Origin: Fasciola hepatica
Taxonomy: Eukaryota > Platyhelminthes > Trematoda > Plagiorchiida > Fasciolidae
DNA length: 64,000 nucleotides
Direction of reading: 5' to 3'
NCBI GenBank assembly: GCA_948099385.1
Contig: CANUEZ040000117.1
Location: 3,644,001 to 3,708,000, forward strand
Positions 30,870 through 43,015 of this stretch are shown one piece after another. How positions within the stretch are numbered: the first letter of the stretch is position 1; each line of letters starts with the position of its first letter. Made by a program: the position numbers and the translations under genes. The notes under the pieces were generated by a model. It saw only the letters and a list, made by a program, of their open reading frames with translations. It ran no database searches and was not told the origin of the DNA.

Positions 30870-32215
30870 GATTGATAATCTCACCCCCGATTTTTTCTGT
30901 CAGTGTTCTCATCTGTATCGTATATTGCTCGCCACAGGTGTAGTCAGTGTGCCCTTCAGTCTGCGCTGGTTTTCCGAGTTCTAGCTAATATAAAGTCATC
31001 ATCACGTCACTTCGTTTACAAACAGGTTCAAACCACATGATCTGCCATTACCTGATCTTTCTGATCGTCAACTACCTCACTTTTCGCCTACTTTATTTGC
31101 TCTTACAACGGCAGCATCTTTGCACCAAAGTTTGTCTTGCCTCTAAGTCACCGTTCCCCACTGATATTTTACACTACTCCGAACACTCCGTAGTTTCCTT
31201 CAATGTGAGTTTTCCGGCCATCCTCCTCCTGCATATTGTACTTTCATTTATTGAGGTCCCACCCATTTTCGACCTTCACTACATGTCATACCTGCAATGA
31301 TCAGGTTGTTAGATTCGCCCTTACATGTTTTCCTCGATCCCTCCCGTTATATTCCCTCGTGTATCGCCTTCTGTTTACCACCATCCTTTCCGTGCATCCA
31401 AAGTCTTCTCTCTCTCTCCGTTGGTCCTCCATACTCACCTGTCATAAACAACCTCAACAGAATTTATCCATGTTAATTTTGTACCATTTGATCTAATCCT
31501 ACCTGTCTCTTCCAAGCACTGCTACTTCCGCATTTTATCACTACACCACCCTCTGCTCCTCTTCTTTTCACACATGTATATGAGTTTACGTACATATATA
31601 TTCATATATTTTCTCTGCTTACTCCACTCCTTTTTCGGGCAGTTTTCTTGCTCCCATCCAGAGGATCCTAATATTCGTCTATTTTTTTATACCCGCGCCT
31701 CACATTTACCGTATTTCTATCCTTTCAAACCATTATTACTATATGACCTACTCTTTACGACCTGCATTATTCGCTCCCTGTTTTCAAAATTGACACCGTC
31801 CTTTTATGGCAAAGAATCATACTTCGTGGCTATCTAGTCCCTTGCCAAACAACTCCTTTTTTGTCTCTTTCCTTTTATCTTCTGTTTTTCTTTTTTTCAT
31901 CGGTTCTGATTGCCTTAGTTTCTCATGCGGATTTTCAGCCCTTCTCATGTAAAAACTCCCGGATCTCAATCCCCTCCACTTGGCTACGCCATTTCCCACA
32001 TTTGACCTCGACTATCAAATTCACCGGGAACTTATTTGAAACCATCCCTGAGTTCACTTGAACTCCCTCTATTATTCCTTGGTGTGCATACAAATATCTC
32101 CCTTTACTCTCCCCTTTGAGTCTTCCTACATTAAAACTGTCATACACATTTCCAAAGTTTTCACCAATTTTTGCTATCCGTTTTGTCGCTTGTAAAATAT
32201 ATTATCATGCTTCTG
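30870..32215 (+). repeat. Unclassified interspersed element, copy B
   Basis: Same element as 28641-30042 in the same orientation. Copies differ by many substitutions and small indels, so the duplication is old. It ends near TTATCATGCTTCTGGCACGC without a clear ATT run, where LINE RT sequence begins abruptly. It may have lost its tail. Confidence 0.62.
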
Positions 32216-33150
32216 GCACGCTTCCAAAATCTCCAGGCTGAACTATTTTCAATAGAATTTTCATCATCCCCTTCCATTACAAGTGGAGCGATCCAGGGAA
32301 GTATTCCAGACCCTCCGCCTTTCCTCATATATGTAAATGACGTTTTTACCGCAGTGCACCACGGCACTGCGTACCTACTTACTGACAATTGTAAGATAGT
32401 ATGTGTTTGATTCATGCAGCCTGTCCAATACACTAGCTAAAATTTCCGATTATTTAATCTCTATTCTACCCCTGGTGCCACAATTGGCATATGCTGTTAT
32501 CGGCGTCCAAAAGTCCACTACTTACCCATAAATCTACAATAAGCCCCGAATTCGTCCTGCTCGGTGCCCATCCAATCCTCATATCTCCTCTAGTAAGAGA
32601 TCTTGACCTAAATCACAGGAATTCTTTCAACTTCTCCGAGGAGGCATTTTATTAAATAGCCAATGCAAGACGGCTCACTTGTCTGATCTTTCGCTACCTC
32701 GTGCTGAAAGGCAGCCGCCCTACTGAACACGGCTTCCATTTCAGGCTTCTTCTTGAGAACTGCTCTCCCATTAGCTCTTGCATGACAAAAACCATGTCCG
32801 CCACAGCTAAAAGCATCCAAAGCTCCTTCGCCAAAAGCTTAATTGGACTAAACTAACCTCCGTCTTATTGTGAACAGTGTGGCCAACTCAGACTCGAGCC
32901 CCTTTGAATACGACGCCTAAAGATCAATTTTGCTCTGCCACGTAAACTTGTGCACGAGCAAGTTCCTTTCTACAGCTAGTCCACATTTTATTGTCTACAG
33001 TGTATACTGGCTGCAAAACCATATTTCACTTATACCTGTACAGCCTTCGCCCCAAAAAGTCAGGTCCAACTTCTTCATCCGTTAAAGCAAAGTATAGAAT
33101 AAAATCCCAGCTGAGATACGCATTCTTTCCATTCTCCCTTCCTTTAGGCT
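32216..33150 (+). pseudogene. LINE reverse transcriptase (palm to C-terminus) remnant
   Basis: 32225-32410 reads SSPSITSGAIQGSIP, then FLIYVNDVFTAVHHGTAYLL, which is RT motif B and the strand leading to the catalytic box. The box itself reads LTDN instead of YADD, so both the fingers-proximal residue and an Asp are lost. Further downstream, shifted frames recall LINE thumb and C-terminal sequence (PPRQ..KAS, SPFEYDA). Family resemblance is to 40540-42400. Confidence 0.72.
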
Positions 33151-36100
33151 ACTGATAAGGGCACTTCTCAATATTTCTGGTGCCATCTTCCTGACTGGTG
33201 AGGGCATTTCCATTGATCACGAGCTTGAAAGGGGCATTCAATTATAAATCTCCCAAGATACCTCTACCAGCTCAACCATCTTGTTCTCACTAGACCACAT
33301 AGTCCGCCCGTTTCCGCAATTCTATTTCTAAATTGCACCTCCTTGTTTTTGCTCTAACCAACAACCAAGTAAAATTTCATATTTTGATCTTATCCCTCAG
33401 ATATCATCGGATTACTTTGCAGCCCAGACCATGATATCCCAGTAGTATCTTTAGCGGTAGTCCTTAACCACTCCATGCAGTCAATTTGCTGTTTAGTATA
33501 CCATCCCCCACTCATGATAAATTCAGATCCAGATACCTGTAGTACTGTGTCTAAATCCCCTCGAAGCCTACACTACTCAGACTTGTGATTTAAGACTCAG
33601 ATCAAAATACGGCACAGGTACAAAAGATGGTCCAAATGAAACTTTCCCCCCATTTATACAAGACCAACCAATTCCCTATAAATTGTCATCATTTATTACC
33701 ATCGCCAAAATGTCCCTTATGGTTGACCACTGTAAAACCTTCAAAATTGGTAACCAAAATAAATAGCCATCTGGAGGCCGCCTCGATGTATCACCACAGG
33801 GTGTGCTGACTGCGGCCGGCTCTCATATAGGCAGAAAGTAGTCAGACTCAGGCCCTGTCTGAGGTGAGCGGTCAACAGAGCATCGCCTGAGCTTTGGAAC
33901 AGTTTCATCTGTCTGCTTCACGTATTCTTCCTTTTCCATAGCTAATAGCCGTGACACCACCGATGGGAAAACGGTAACGAGTCTGTGGTCGTCGTATTAT
34001 GCGGAGAAAGAGCGGCCAAATTTACCAGTGGCGGGAGCCGAGGGTCACGGATAAGGAATGGCAGGTGGAGGAAAAATGGGAAATACGCCCCACGGGATTA
34101 GCACGCTAGCCCGCTCTTTGAAAATAAAGCAGTAAAAAACACCAAAGTACCGAAGACACTTCTGGCTGCAGACGTATCGGAATCACGCTCTACGCCCCTT
34201 CAATATCGGATGAACTTCCTGGTACAGCTACGAGTCGACCCCGCTTATATGCCCCCCAAAATCAAATGAGCTTACGAGCTGATCCCGCAGTACTTCTGCC
34301 GGAACTTGGGCAGGGTGATAACGTGCCGGATAAACTCTTCTCTTTAAAACCGACCACATCCCTCCCAGTTTAAACCCTCCGAGGTTCCTCACTCCATTTT
34401 CGACGTGCTCGCTGACGGTAAATTCCGTTGTCCGTGCGCGCTTTCCAGTCTACCCACTTGAAGCCATCCACGTTCACAACCCTTCCCGTCGATACGTGGA
34501 CTGACTATAACCAATATTTGTTCAGGCTCAAGAATAATACTTTAACTAGCCCTTCTAAAGTCAACCCTGGATACTCACCCGTAAACGGCTTGCAACCCAC
34601 CTAAGTTTCCACGTGCCTATGTCGTTTTTTCAGATAGCAAATAAAATGCTTTTGGTTTTTGCTCACGATACTGACTGGGGTGATAGTGAACTGAAACCCC
34701 CATGTAAGCTTTTCTGCCTCCTGCTTCAAGTTTCAACCATCCCACGCCCTTCTATGCAAGCCTGGCATATATGTGGACGTCAGCTCCAAAACCACCGTTG
34801 CTCTGACACTCATCCTAATGCCCTCGACAACAAGTCCACACATCAGACGACAAACGCGTCTCATCATAGCAATAGATATGTGTGTGCGTAAATGTAAATG
34901 CATATATAAATATAAATGTAGGAACGATGGGAAAATCGCCCATATTTTTCGCTCATACCGATTTATATTTCCTCCTCTTTGTAAGAAAGTGGTGTCTTTT
35001 ACGTCCCAGTATCCAGCCCTCTCTCTAGTCTACAGCCCAACCTGACTGCCTCCTTCCGTATACCAACACCCAACATCAACCTGCAGCATAAGACCTGTAA
35101 AAATGCCACGATAGGAAGTGTCGTATATCCTCTGGACCTAATAAACACACCTATCATTTAAGTCCCTGGTGTTTCTCAGCTGCTTGCTTGCAATCTGAAA
35201 GTTCCACGGTAGGACTTGTCATACTTCCTCCAGACCTAAAACCTAATGGGGAATTTAGGTTCTTATAGCTTCCTGGCTGCTTTCTCGCTTAGCCCCCAGG
35301 CCCATTGGCCACAGTGCTTCCTCACAGCCCTTCTTAGCCTATAACGATAAGACTCCTCGGTACACTGATGAATTGGTAATCAACAGCTAGGCCTAACAGT
35401 GACAGCGCAGTTTTCATTGCGAACACCGACTTACAATACCCGTGACTTCTGATTTTACTAAAACTATTGCACCTCATTTCCAACGTCCGTACCCCTAGCT
35501 GTTAACTTCTTCACGCCAACCCTCAGCAGCCACACCTCCCGGGCCACAATTCCTCTTTTCTAATTTCAGAACCACCCGGTCTTCTTGCTGCCTGGCTGTA
35601 ATATACGGCTCAGGCAGCTCATCCTCTTCTCTGCCCGTCTACAACGGAGTCTAAAGCTGGCTGCCGCGAGTAACACCTGGCTACCAGATTTTACCCCCAC
35701 GAATTCCTGATGTTGTTGCACATGTCCCACTGAGGATTATTAGGATTTTTTTACTACAAGTCTCTCTTGACGTCGAAGTCATTTAAACCACCGTACAGGA
35801 GTTCCCCATCGAACAATGAACGGTCCAGTTTCGATGACGCCTTCCTTCTTCCCATCATGAGAAAACGAACACAAGCCGCGCTCGACCCTCCCCAAAAATG
35901 ACCAACACTGATACTAAAGTGCCAAAAGAAGCTCAGAGAAATAATATACTTGTCATTTTGTCAACGCAACCTGGCCCATTGCACGGATTTCACTCTTCTT
36001 TCTTGTATTACTTTGTTCCCCGTCGACACGGTATTTCTCTTGCAGATTATCCCCTCTTCGAGCTATATTTTTCTTCCACCGGCTGCAAGCCGCTGATATT

Positions 36101-36199
36101 AGACGATATATGCTTATTCTCATGAAAATTGTCTCACCTTTTGAGGTGGGTTTTCATTTTCATAACCACAAATCTATGAAAGTTGGTTTTCCTCTGTGT
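33151..36199. other. Unassigned 3-kb region
   Basis: No frame exceeds 95 codons and no family is recognised. A degenerate tandem duplication of about 90-100 bp lies at 35104-35293. AT-rich low-complexity sequence occurs at 34880-34925. It may hold old repeats, or introns if a host gene crosses here. Confidence 0.4.
35104..35293. repeat. Imperfect tandem duplication, about 100-bp period
   Basis: Both units share CCACG(A/G)TAGGA, TTGTCATA-like / GTCGTATA, CCTC..GACCTAA and CTG(C/G)CTGCTT. The second unit begins near 35205. The divergence is substantial. Confidence 0.5.
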
Positions 36200-36499
36200 A
36201 CCTTCATGAACTTCTCACCCTTCTCCTTCCCTCGTCACCAACTACCTTTTGAAGTGAACTCGAGTATGCATCACTGACAATTTTATTGCCTGATCCTAGT
36301 GAACATTGTGCTTTGTGTTTTCGAAGACAATGTTTGTCTGAATATTCCATACATCTGGCTGATTCCTTGTTATTGCCACACTGGCTCGAAATTGGACCAT
36401 GTTCGTCGTTTAGTCCATTGTCACTTTGGTCTATCGAGACTCCACCCGGCTTTGTTTCTCCTTTGCTACAATGTGAGACTCCCTCTTTGAAGTTTGCAA

Positions 36500-36900
36500 A
36501 GTTTTCATCTTGCTGAGTGATATTGTAAACTCTGTTCATGCCCTCGTGCGTGCCTCTTGACCTCGGTCGGGAAATACACAACTACCATCACCATTGTCTT
36601 GTGTCGCATGGCCCACATATTTACCACACTTAACTGTGGTTCTCGAATTAGCCTTGTTTTGAGGAAGTATAACCTTTTCGGGGCCATCTCCCTGGAGTTC
36701 GGCATTGGTTTTAGGATGGATCTCACAGGCCCAGAAACCTCCACACGATCCATTACATACTTAGCTTTCTTAACAGCAATCTTCTGAGCTCTCCCAATTT
36801 CTTGCAGTGGGGCATTTCCGTTAGTGGCCAAGTCAGCAACTTCAATATCACACTGCTGTTGAAGTGCCTGTTCATTTTTGGCCGTTTCCAACTGAGTGCA
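36500..36900 (-). pseudogene. BEL/Pao pol, segment preceding RT
   Basis: The frame 36891-36505 reads PMPNSREMAPKRLYFLKTRL followed by IREPQL. This corresponds to residues 725-755 of the intact polyprotein (PEVRLLNNYIVAKERLNGL), the block just before the RT fingers. The frame then diverges, and the RT catalytic motifs are not readable below 36500. Confidence 0.7.
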
Positions 36901-37149
36901 TTTTACTTGCGTCTGTTTGCCCTATCTTCCGTTTTCACTTCCATTTAAAGTTCTTTCGAAAATTGTACCTACTGCGCATGGTGCGTTGCGGCCTCCTGTT
37001 CTTTGATCCAGGACCCAGTGTGCTTCCGGTGCGCTACAACCGATCAAAGGATCTATTTCGTCTTCCTGTCACACTTCCGTTTTGAGCCAGTCAAGATGCA
37101 GCCACTAACTCAAAATCTATCGTGCTGACTTAGTTGCTCTCATTGGTAG

Positions 37150-37720
37150 ATTTTTAATGGTGGAAGATTCAAGGTCCCCTTGTCCGTTCTTCTTGACCAA
37201 GGAGACCAGTAGCGAGTGCAGTTTGGTTGACTGGATGACCTAAGTAAGGCCTGCTCTGCCCACTTGTAACGAAGATTGATCCCTCTGATCCCGTATCTAT
37301 CTCCGAATTCCTTCCCAACCAAAGTGCTACACCAGACCCATCTAAGAATACCAACGCTCTTGTGCCTCCAAATAAGGTTTCTACCTCGACTTCCATTACT
37401 CTCAGGCGAATGGGTTTTAGATAGCTTGAGACTTTGAGATTCTGGGTTTCTTCAGCATTCACTTTTCCGGTTTTGTGCAGTAGGTAATGGTGTTCCCCGT
37501 GGCATCCATCTTGACCACAAATTGATTTCATTCGACACAGCTCTGCTCAACGTGAGTCGTTCAGACAAAAGTGGCACGGGCCCATGCTCTAAGCAATCTC
37601 CCGTCGTCCTCTAAAGTCTGTGCTACGGAAGCGAGGGCACTCTGACAGGCGATGTAGGGCACCACAAACCTTGCGTACGGGCAGGTTTTCACTTTCAAGA
37701 GACGATGCTTGTGTTTGTCC
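37150..37720 (-). pseudogene. BEL/Pao gag zinc region and aspartic protease
   Basis: KVCGALHRLSECPRFRS (about 37660-37610) matches CSVCNGIHTLEECQRFLS of the intact element. The frame 37531-37169 continues CGQDGCHGEHHYLLHK and then RALVFLDGSGVALW. The protease active site LLDSGSD is here FLDGSGV, so the catalytic Asp-Ser/Thr-Gly triad is shifted or mutated. Frames are broken between the two parts. Confidence 0.78.
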
Positions 37721-38959
37721 ATATTTGACCACTAATATGGTCCCTGGCCCAGCTGTATGGTGTTGATACTGATATCCATATTGTATTATTTTTTGGCCGT
37801 GGTCAATACACATGCACAATACAAGGTCAGAGAATACACCAGCACAGGTCAATGTGAGGTGCTCACAATTTAAAAATTCATGAATCACACAGCAACTGAA
37901 ATACACCAGTAAGGTCACGTAGAGTTTGAGTGAACTAAAGTGGTGATGGTTGAAGCTGGAACTGCAAATCGGTTTCGAATCCGGTGAGGACGGTGTGGAT
38001 AGCTGGACAAACTTGGGATTGCTGATATAAGCGATAATTGGACGGTCACTAACGAGTAACCGGGCGGAAGAGATGCAAAAGAACAATATGAAAGGTAAAG
38101 TACGTATGGGGCTATCAACGTGCAGTCAAAGATACCGGCGAAATATAGAATACAGATCCAGAATTGGGTAGGTAATTGTGGGGGAAGCATGTGAAAGAAA
38201 TGCAAGTGAGTTAAAGATGATAATAAAACAGACCTTTTGTGCAGATGATTTCAGTGTCATACGGAAGTTCACATGAAGGCGAAAGGCTTCACAAGGATTT
38301 CAGTGGACGTTTGAAGAGCATGAATGGTGTATGGAAGCTTAACGGACTTTCAAGGAAGAGCCGTCAAAGAAGTGGACTAATCAAGGCAAACGCTAAGGGT
38401 GCTGCAAGGCAGAAGTCGGAAGAGTGTAAAGAAAAAAAGAAAAAAAAACGTTTTTTATGTGACAAAAAATTATTGGCCCAAATTCTAGTTGGCTGCAGAT
38501 GCCAGGTATCCTGTTTCATGAAGGCCTTGGTTGCAGGTGATGGCGGGTAGAATGTTGAGGGTAGCAGGCATAAAGGGGCTGGTTTGACGAAGTGAGCAGC
38601 GGCGAGAACTGGGTTTCGGTCATTGGTTTCGTACTGCAACGCGGAAAGAAATGAACTGTTGGAATGGATTATTGGGAATCGACGTTGAGCGGATGTGGGT
38701 TGATGGCTGATGTCAGGAATCACCTCTGTGATCCGGTGAGACTTTCATGAGGGTTTGTTATTTCGTGTACGGTGCCCCATATAACGTCAGCAGGCGAGAG
38801 AATAGGTTTAAACCACTGATCGAATAGCCTAGTCCTTACGGCACTCACGGATTAAAGTCGAGTTGGCCGATGGCTACCCAAGTAACCAATGCGATCTGGA
38901 AGAGGTCAGGAGTGTGGCAGTCGTAGTTCTAGATAGTCTGCTCGTTTCACGCACAGGTG
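37721..38959. other. Probable insertion interrupting the BEL/Pao remnant
   Basis: BEL/Pao homology stops near 38960 (just after the NRHFG block) and resumes near 37720, so 1.24 kb is foreign or replaced. An A-rich stretch at 38428-38448 could be a tail of a plus-strand insert. A 103-codon lysine-rich plus frame (38239-38550) spans that A-run and is not convincing as a gene. No family was recognised. Confidence 0.5.
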
Positions 38960-39960
38960 GACCGAAATGACGATTCTTAACTTGAACATGACGGTCTATA
39001 AACTGATTCAGGTCCCCAAACGTAGCTTTCCGCCCAAATCTGCTGATCCTTTCGGGTCTCTTTGCCCATGTACTCCGTAGTTCCGTGGGTTAACTGCGTG
39101 CTACGGCCTCCAGTGTTTGGAATGCTTTAAGGCCCGATTGCCAATCCAGGTGGTTCAGAGAGACGCTCCTTTTTTCTCTTTATCACTAGATTCATTATTG
39201 AGCCAGACTTTCCTTTGATAAGTCTTACTTTTGATAGTACTTTAGCAGTCAAATTCCGAGTGACCTTAAATGGTTGTCAAAACAGGTCCTACAAAGCTTC
39301 ACGCGCTCGGCTGTGACCCTCCTTTGGATCCAAAGTCAAGCACCCGCCGATAGCTTCCCTGGCTCTTCGACGACAGTAATGCAGCGGGTACAGGAACCTC
39401 TCCCCTGGATCAGATACTCTCCTGTCCACAAAGTTCTTGCATTGATCGACGGGTTTGCAGTACTGTTCTGCGCTTACATCAAATGCGGAAGATCCCACTT
39501 TTGGTGAGTCAGCTGAGTCTGTTCCGCTGACAAAAGTATGTTTTGATCGTCCAATGAAATCTCCGGGGTGAATTTTCCCATCCTCCACGGTTTCCAGAAT
39601 CACCTCTCGTTCCTGCCCTCGAGATGGCTGATTCCTGGCTGACCCAGCTCCTTCCTCAACTATCCCAAGCTCGTTTCCCAGCTCTATTATTCTCAATCTG
39701 TAGGCGTCATTACCTTAAAATTCCATTTCTTTGGCTGAAATAGAAGGAGCTGCACTGAGAGGACTGGCAGATCTTCCAATATCCATAAAGTCGCTATCAC
39801 CCAAAATTGCCCCAAGGCTTTGCCGACCTTCTACCTGTCCAACTCCGGCTCATTTTTGTCCCCCTCTTGGCATTTCTGATTGGTTTTCCCGTGGCAATTC
39901 CAAAGCGGTCACTGAAACGTTATTTCTATTGTGAATAACGAGTAGCCCAATTACCGAATC
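38960..39960 (-). pseudogene. BEL/Pao gag (DUF1759-type) remnant
   Basis: The frame 39696-39289 reads RFLYPLHYCRRRAREAIGGC then SRAREAL, matching RLLYLMHYCKGQARDAIAEC and NRAREIL of the intact copy. Downstream minus-strand translation reads LNHLDWQSGLKAFQTLEAVA and KATFGDLNQFIDRHVQ, matching the next gag block. One stop and at least one shift are visible. The far N-terminus (39960-39700) is only weakly readable. Confidence 0.8.
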
Positions 39961-40539
39961 CCGAAGTTAGAACAAAATTGCTTCGCTGATTCTACGGTAC
40001 CAAATTAACAAATTATACGCGTGCAAATAATATACAAGCCTAAGATGGCTTGACCATCTGTAACAGCACTCGGTACCCCCTTACCGTTTGTAACAAGTGT
40101 TAACGTAGGAGGACGAGCACGGCATATCCACTCTCCTACGAGAAAAACAGCATGGCAGATCTCACTTTCACCCACAGCTTCCCTCACAGGGTTGCCTTAA
40201 TCCCCCAAGGTTTTCCCGGCAGCGATCACAGTACAGTTAAATGGCGCATTCCCGTTCATCCACAGCCCGCCCTGAAATCACACAGCATCAAACTTCCGCC
40301 TATTCTTGACTGAAAGCTTCTCCCTGGGACCTTTCGGCAAGCCTTCTGGAGTGAGTTTTTTCTCTCTGGTGATCCTTAACAAAGTACCGGTATTTTCTAT
40401 GCGCAGTTTTCTAGATGTCTGAAGAGGGTTACTTACATCTCCCAGCAGCAGAATAACAGGAAGTCCTTTATCACCTCTCTGCGTGCGAAATATGCTACAC
40501 TTCAAAGAAGCATAAACTGCACACGACTTTGCAATTCTT
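39961..40539. other. Unassigned sequence
   Basis: It lies between the 5' side of the minus-strand BEL/Pao remnant and a plus-strand LINE. It could contain the LINE's endonuclease, but no ETW or GDFN motif is readable. Short frames only. Confidence 0.35.
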
Positions 40540-42400
40540 ATTCAACTTTTTCGCCTCATCTCTATTATCCAAAGGTTTGAAGAAACTACACTGCGTAACC
40601 AGGAAACAAAGGCTCTGCGACACCCAAATAGATCTCTTTGACTGTCATTACTGTACAAGGCCAGAACCTCTAAGAATCGTGGAGGTATCCCGCACATGTT
40701 TTTGAAGGACATTGTATACGTCTCTACTCCCCTTTCTACTGCAGAAGCCTTAACCTCATCCTCTGCCTCAGCTATTACCCCTAATATTAATGTTGACCCT
40801 CCGCCTCCTCCTCCAGTTACCGCTTCAACTCTGTCCACAGTGGAATTTGATGCTTCAGTTATCTCTCAATTGTTGACCACTCTCAATCCATTATCTTACC
40901 CAGGGCCTGATGGTTTTCTGCCCGCTGCTATAGTTAAATGCGGCCCTGACTTACCTTACTTTCTGCTCAATATATTCACCCTATCAAATAACTTTGATCT
41001 GAGGCTGACAAACCGAAAGTGCTCAGTCATGGTCCCGCATGAAAAGAAAGGCCCATTGTGTGTGGTAACAAACTGCCATCCCACTAACCATTCACCTATT
41101 CTCTCTCTCTCGGCTAATGGAAAAAATCGTAAGAAAACATCATGTACAGTACCTCTTTCAACTGGACAATAAAAATCCTCGACAGCGCGGCTTCCCTCGG
41201 TCAAGATCTCGCGCAACCTGCCAACCTGGTTTCTTGAATCTCATTACTGAGACGGCTGAAAATATAATGGCTGTTTGTAATTCAAAGCTAGAATATGTCA
41301 AAGGCATCTGACCGCGTGCCATACCCTCAGCTTCTGGCCTAAATCCGGTCCCTCGGCATTACTGACCCCTCACTATCTTGGATCAATTTTTACATGTCTA
41401 ATCGCTCTCAGGTTGCCTCAGTAAATGGACACTGTTCCAGGCCTAAACCGAGTAGCTTCCTTGGCCCTCTGCTTTCCCTCACGAATATAAACGACATATT
41501 CCTCGCAGTGAGTCATGGTGCTCCATTTCTTCTTGCTGATGACATTCAGATTGTCTACTCATTCTAGCCTAATGGCCTCATCTCGGCTATCTGAAGTACC
41601 TCTTGAGGCATATCTGCACCAGATAGATTGTGCCCAGCTTGGCAGATGGATTTTTTCGCCGACAAGTGTGAGTTACCCACACATAAAAGTGACCTACCTC
41701 CAGGGTCTCTAGCCTTTTGTGGCTCATCTTTTGCTAGCAAACAAGCTGTTCGGTACCTTGTCTTAAGCTATTCCTGCACACTTAATTTCTCTAAACAACA
41801 ATCGGCCCCCAAATCTGCTAGGGCCAAGAAGCGCTCGGGCCTAGTATTTCGCTCCTCCCGGCTTCTAGACTGCCTTCTCTTCCTTTGTAAATCTCATACC
41901 CGGCCTCTGTTAGAACACTGCCCGTTGGTCTTTTCTGGTACGCGCAAGCCGGACGAAACTGGTGTCCAATCAGTACAACGCAGTTTCACTAAGCGGCTTA
42001 TTGGACGGAGCTCACCACTCACTTATAAATAACGCTGCTTATTTTTTAAACCAGACCCTCTGTTGCCTCACCATATTTAGCTGAAATTTATCTTTCTGTG
42101 TAACTTCCTTCACAGCTGGTCATATACTCCTAAACCATGGCACTTCGCTCCCGTTTTGGGCTTTTCACCACTTTCTAGAATACTTTCCCCTAAAACCCCC
42201 ATTACCAAAGCTAGCCTACGTCCACGCTTCTTCATCACAGTGCACTCTAATTTATGGAATGAATCACCGTCAGAAGTACGCAGTTTCACTTCCAGCCATC
42301 GGTTTGGAATAGCGTTGGTTGAGTTCCTCACGGTTACCCAAACCTTACGGCTCCTCAATGTAAGCATACCCAATGGCCAAGCCTATGAGAAGGGTCTAGA
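40540..42400 (+). pseudogene. LINE linker, reverse transcriptase and C-terminal domain, decayed
   Basis: The 158-codon frame 40696-41172 holds a poly-Pro stretch and then LNPLSYPGPDGFLPAAIVKC, the RT opening block, followed by PYFLLNIFTLSNN. In a later frame GAPFLLADDIQIVY gives the catalytic box as LADD at 41532-41543. The frame 41628-42032 reads HTRPLLEHCPLVFSGTRKP and SVQRSFTKRLIG, the thumb to C-terminal region of Jockey-type RTs. Three or more frame breaks. Same family style as 11590-12202 and 32216-33150. Confidence 0.82.
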
Positions 42401-42819
42401 CGTTTGAACCTTGCAAACACCGGCAGTCTATGAAGGGGGAATATGAGTAAAACTTCTCAGTGTACCTATCTTCTGCAATCGAAAAACTAGTCCCAGGGAG
42501 TCACTGTCTAATAACGTTACCTCTTTATATCGATCCCCGTTTGTCCTCACCTGGGAGCATCCAGAACTGCGGCTCTCTACTTCTTTTTTCCAGACCTTCA
42601 TTTTCGCGTACCTTTCCATCGAAGACTTTCAATACTTAGGAAACCACGTCTCTCACTAGCCTGGCCTATGCCTCAGCCTGTTAGTCTGCTATTCACACTC
42701 TATCCGATTGAAGCTCTCTTGGTTACATTCCGGGATCCCCTGACCCTTGGCCGTCTGATCGCGGACTACCTGATACTTACGGCAGTTTGGCCCCACCGAG
42801 AATACTCACGTCATTCCCA
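42401..42819. other. Unassigned sequence after LINE 3' end
   Basis: Possibly the 3' untranslated part of the LINE at 40540-42400. No tail or repeat boundary could be fixed and no ORF has recognised motifs. Confidence 0.35.
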
Positions 42820-43015
42820 ACGGTGGGTGATGCGGATAGATCCACCACTTTGGCCGGCACACATTGGGCTTGCTGGCCTTTTCCAACGATGTGCGGGAGC
42901 AATTAGGCTGGTGAATCGCACTTCCTGTCACCGGAATTGTTTTTCTGGTTAGGTGTCCACTGCACGGCCGGCCTCGTCCACTAGCGCCAGTGGAGGATTG
43001 AAAACCAACGTCCCC
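42820..43015. repeat. GC-rich interspersed repeat, copy 3
   Basis: Colinear with 2470-2665 over its length: GATGCGGATAGATCC, ACTTTGGCCGGC, AACGATGTGCGGGAGCAA, AATCGCAC, AGGTGTCCACTGCACGGCC and CACTAGCGCCAGTG. It is the most complete copy besides copy 1 and lies in the same orientation. Confidence 0.68.

Larger units (their letters stand above)
36200..39960 (-). mobile_element. Second BEL/Pao element, heavily decayed and interrupted
   Basis: Minus-strand order is gag (39700-38960), a non-homologous insert (38959-37721), gag zinc region and protease (37720-37150), then the segment before RT (36900-36500). All parts match the intact element at 21193-27652 in order but are diverged and frame-broken. 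No LTRs were found. It is a different BEL/Pao lineage, since the proteins are only loosely similar. Confidence 0.8.

Noticed and set aside
37960..38000. GGTTTCGAATCC, resembling a tRNA B box
   Set aside because: No acceptor stem, anticodon arm or A box could be placed around it.
38239..38550. 103-codon lysine-rich plus-strand frame
   Set aside because: The Lys run comes from an A-rich tract inside a probable insertion. No homology or motif supports a gene.
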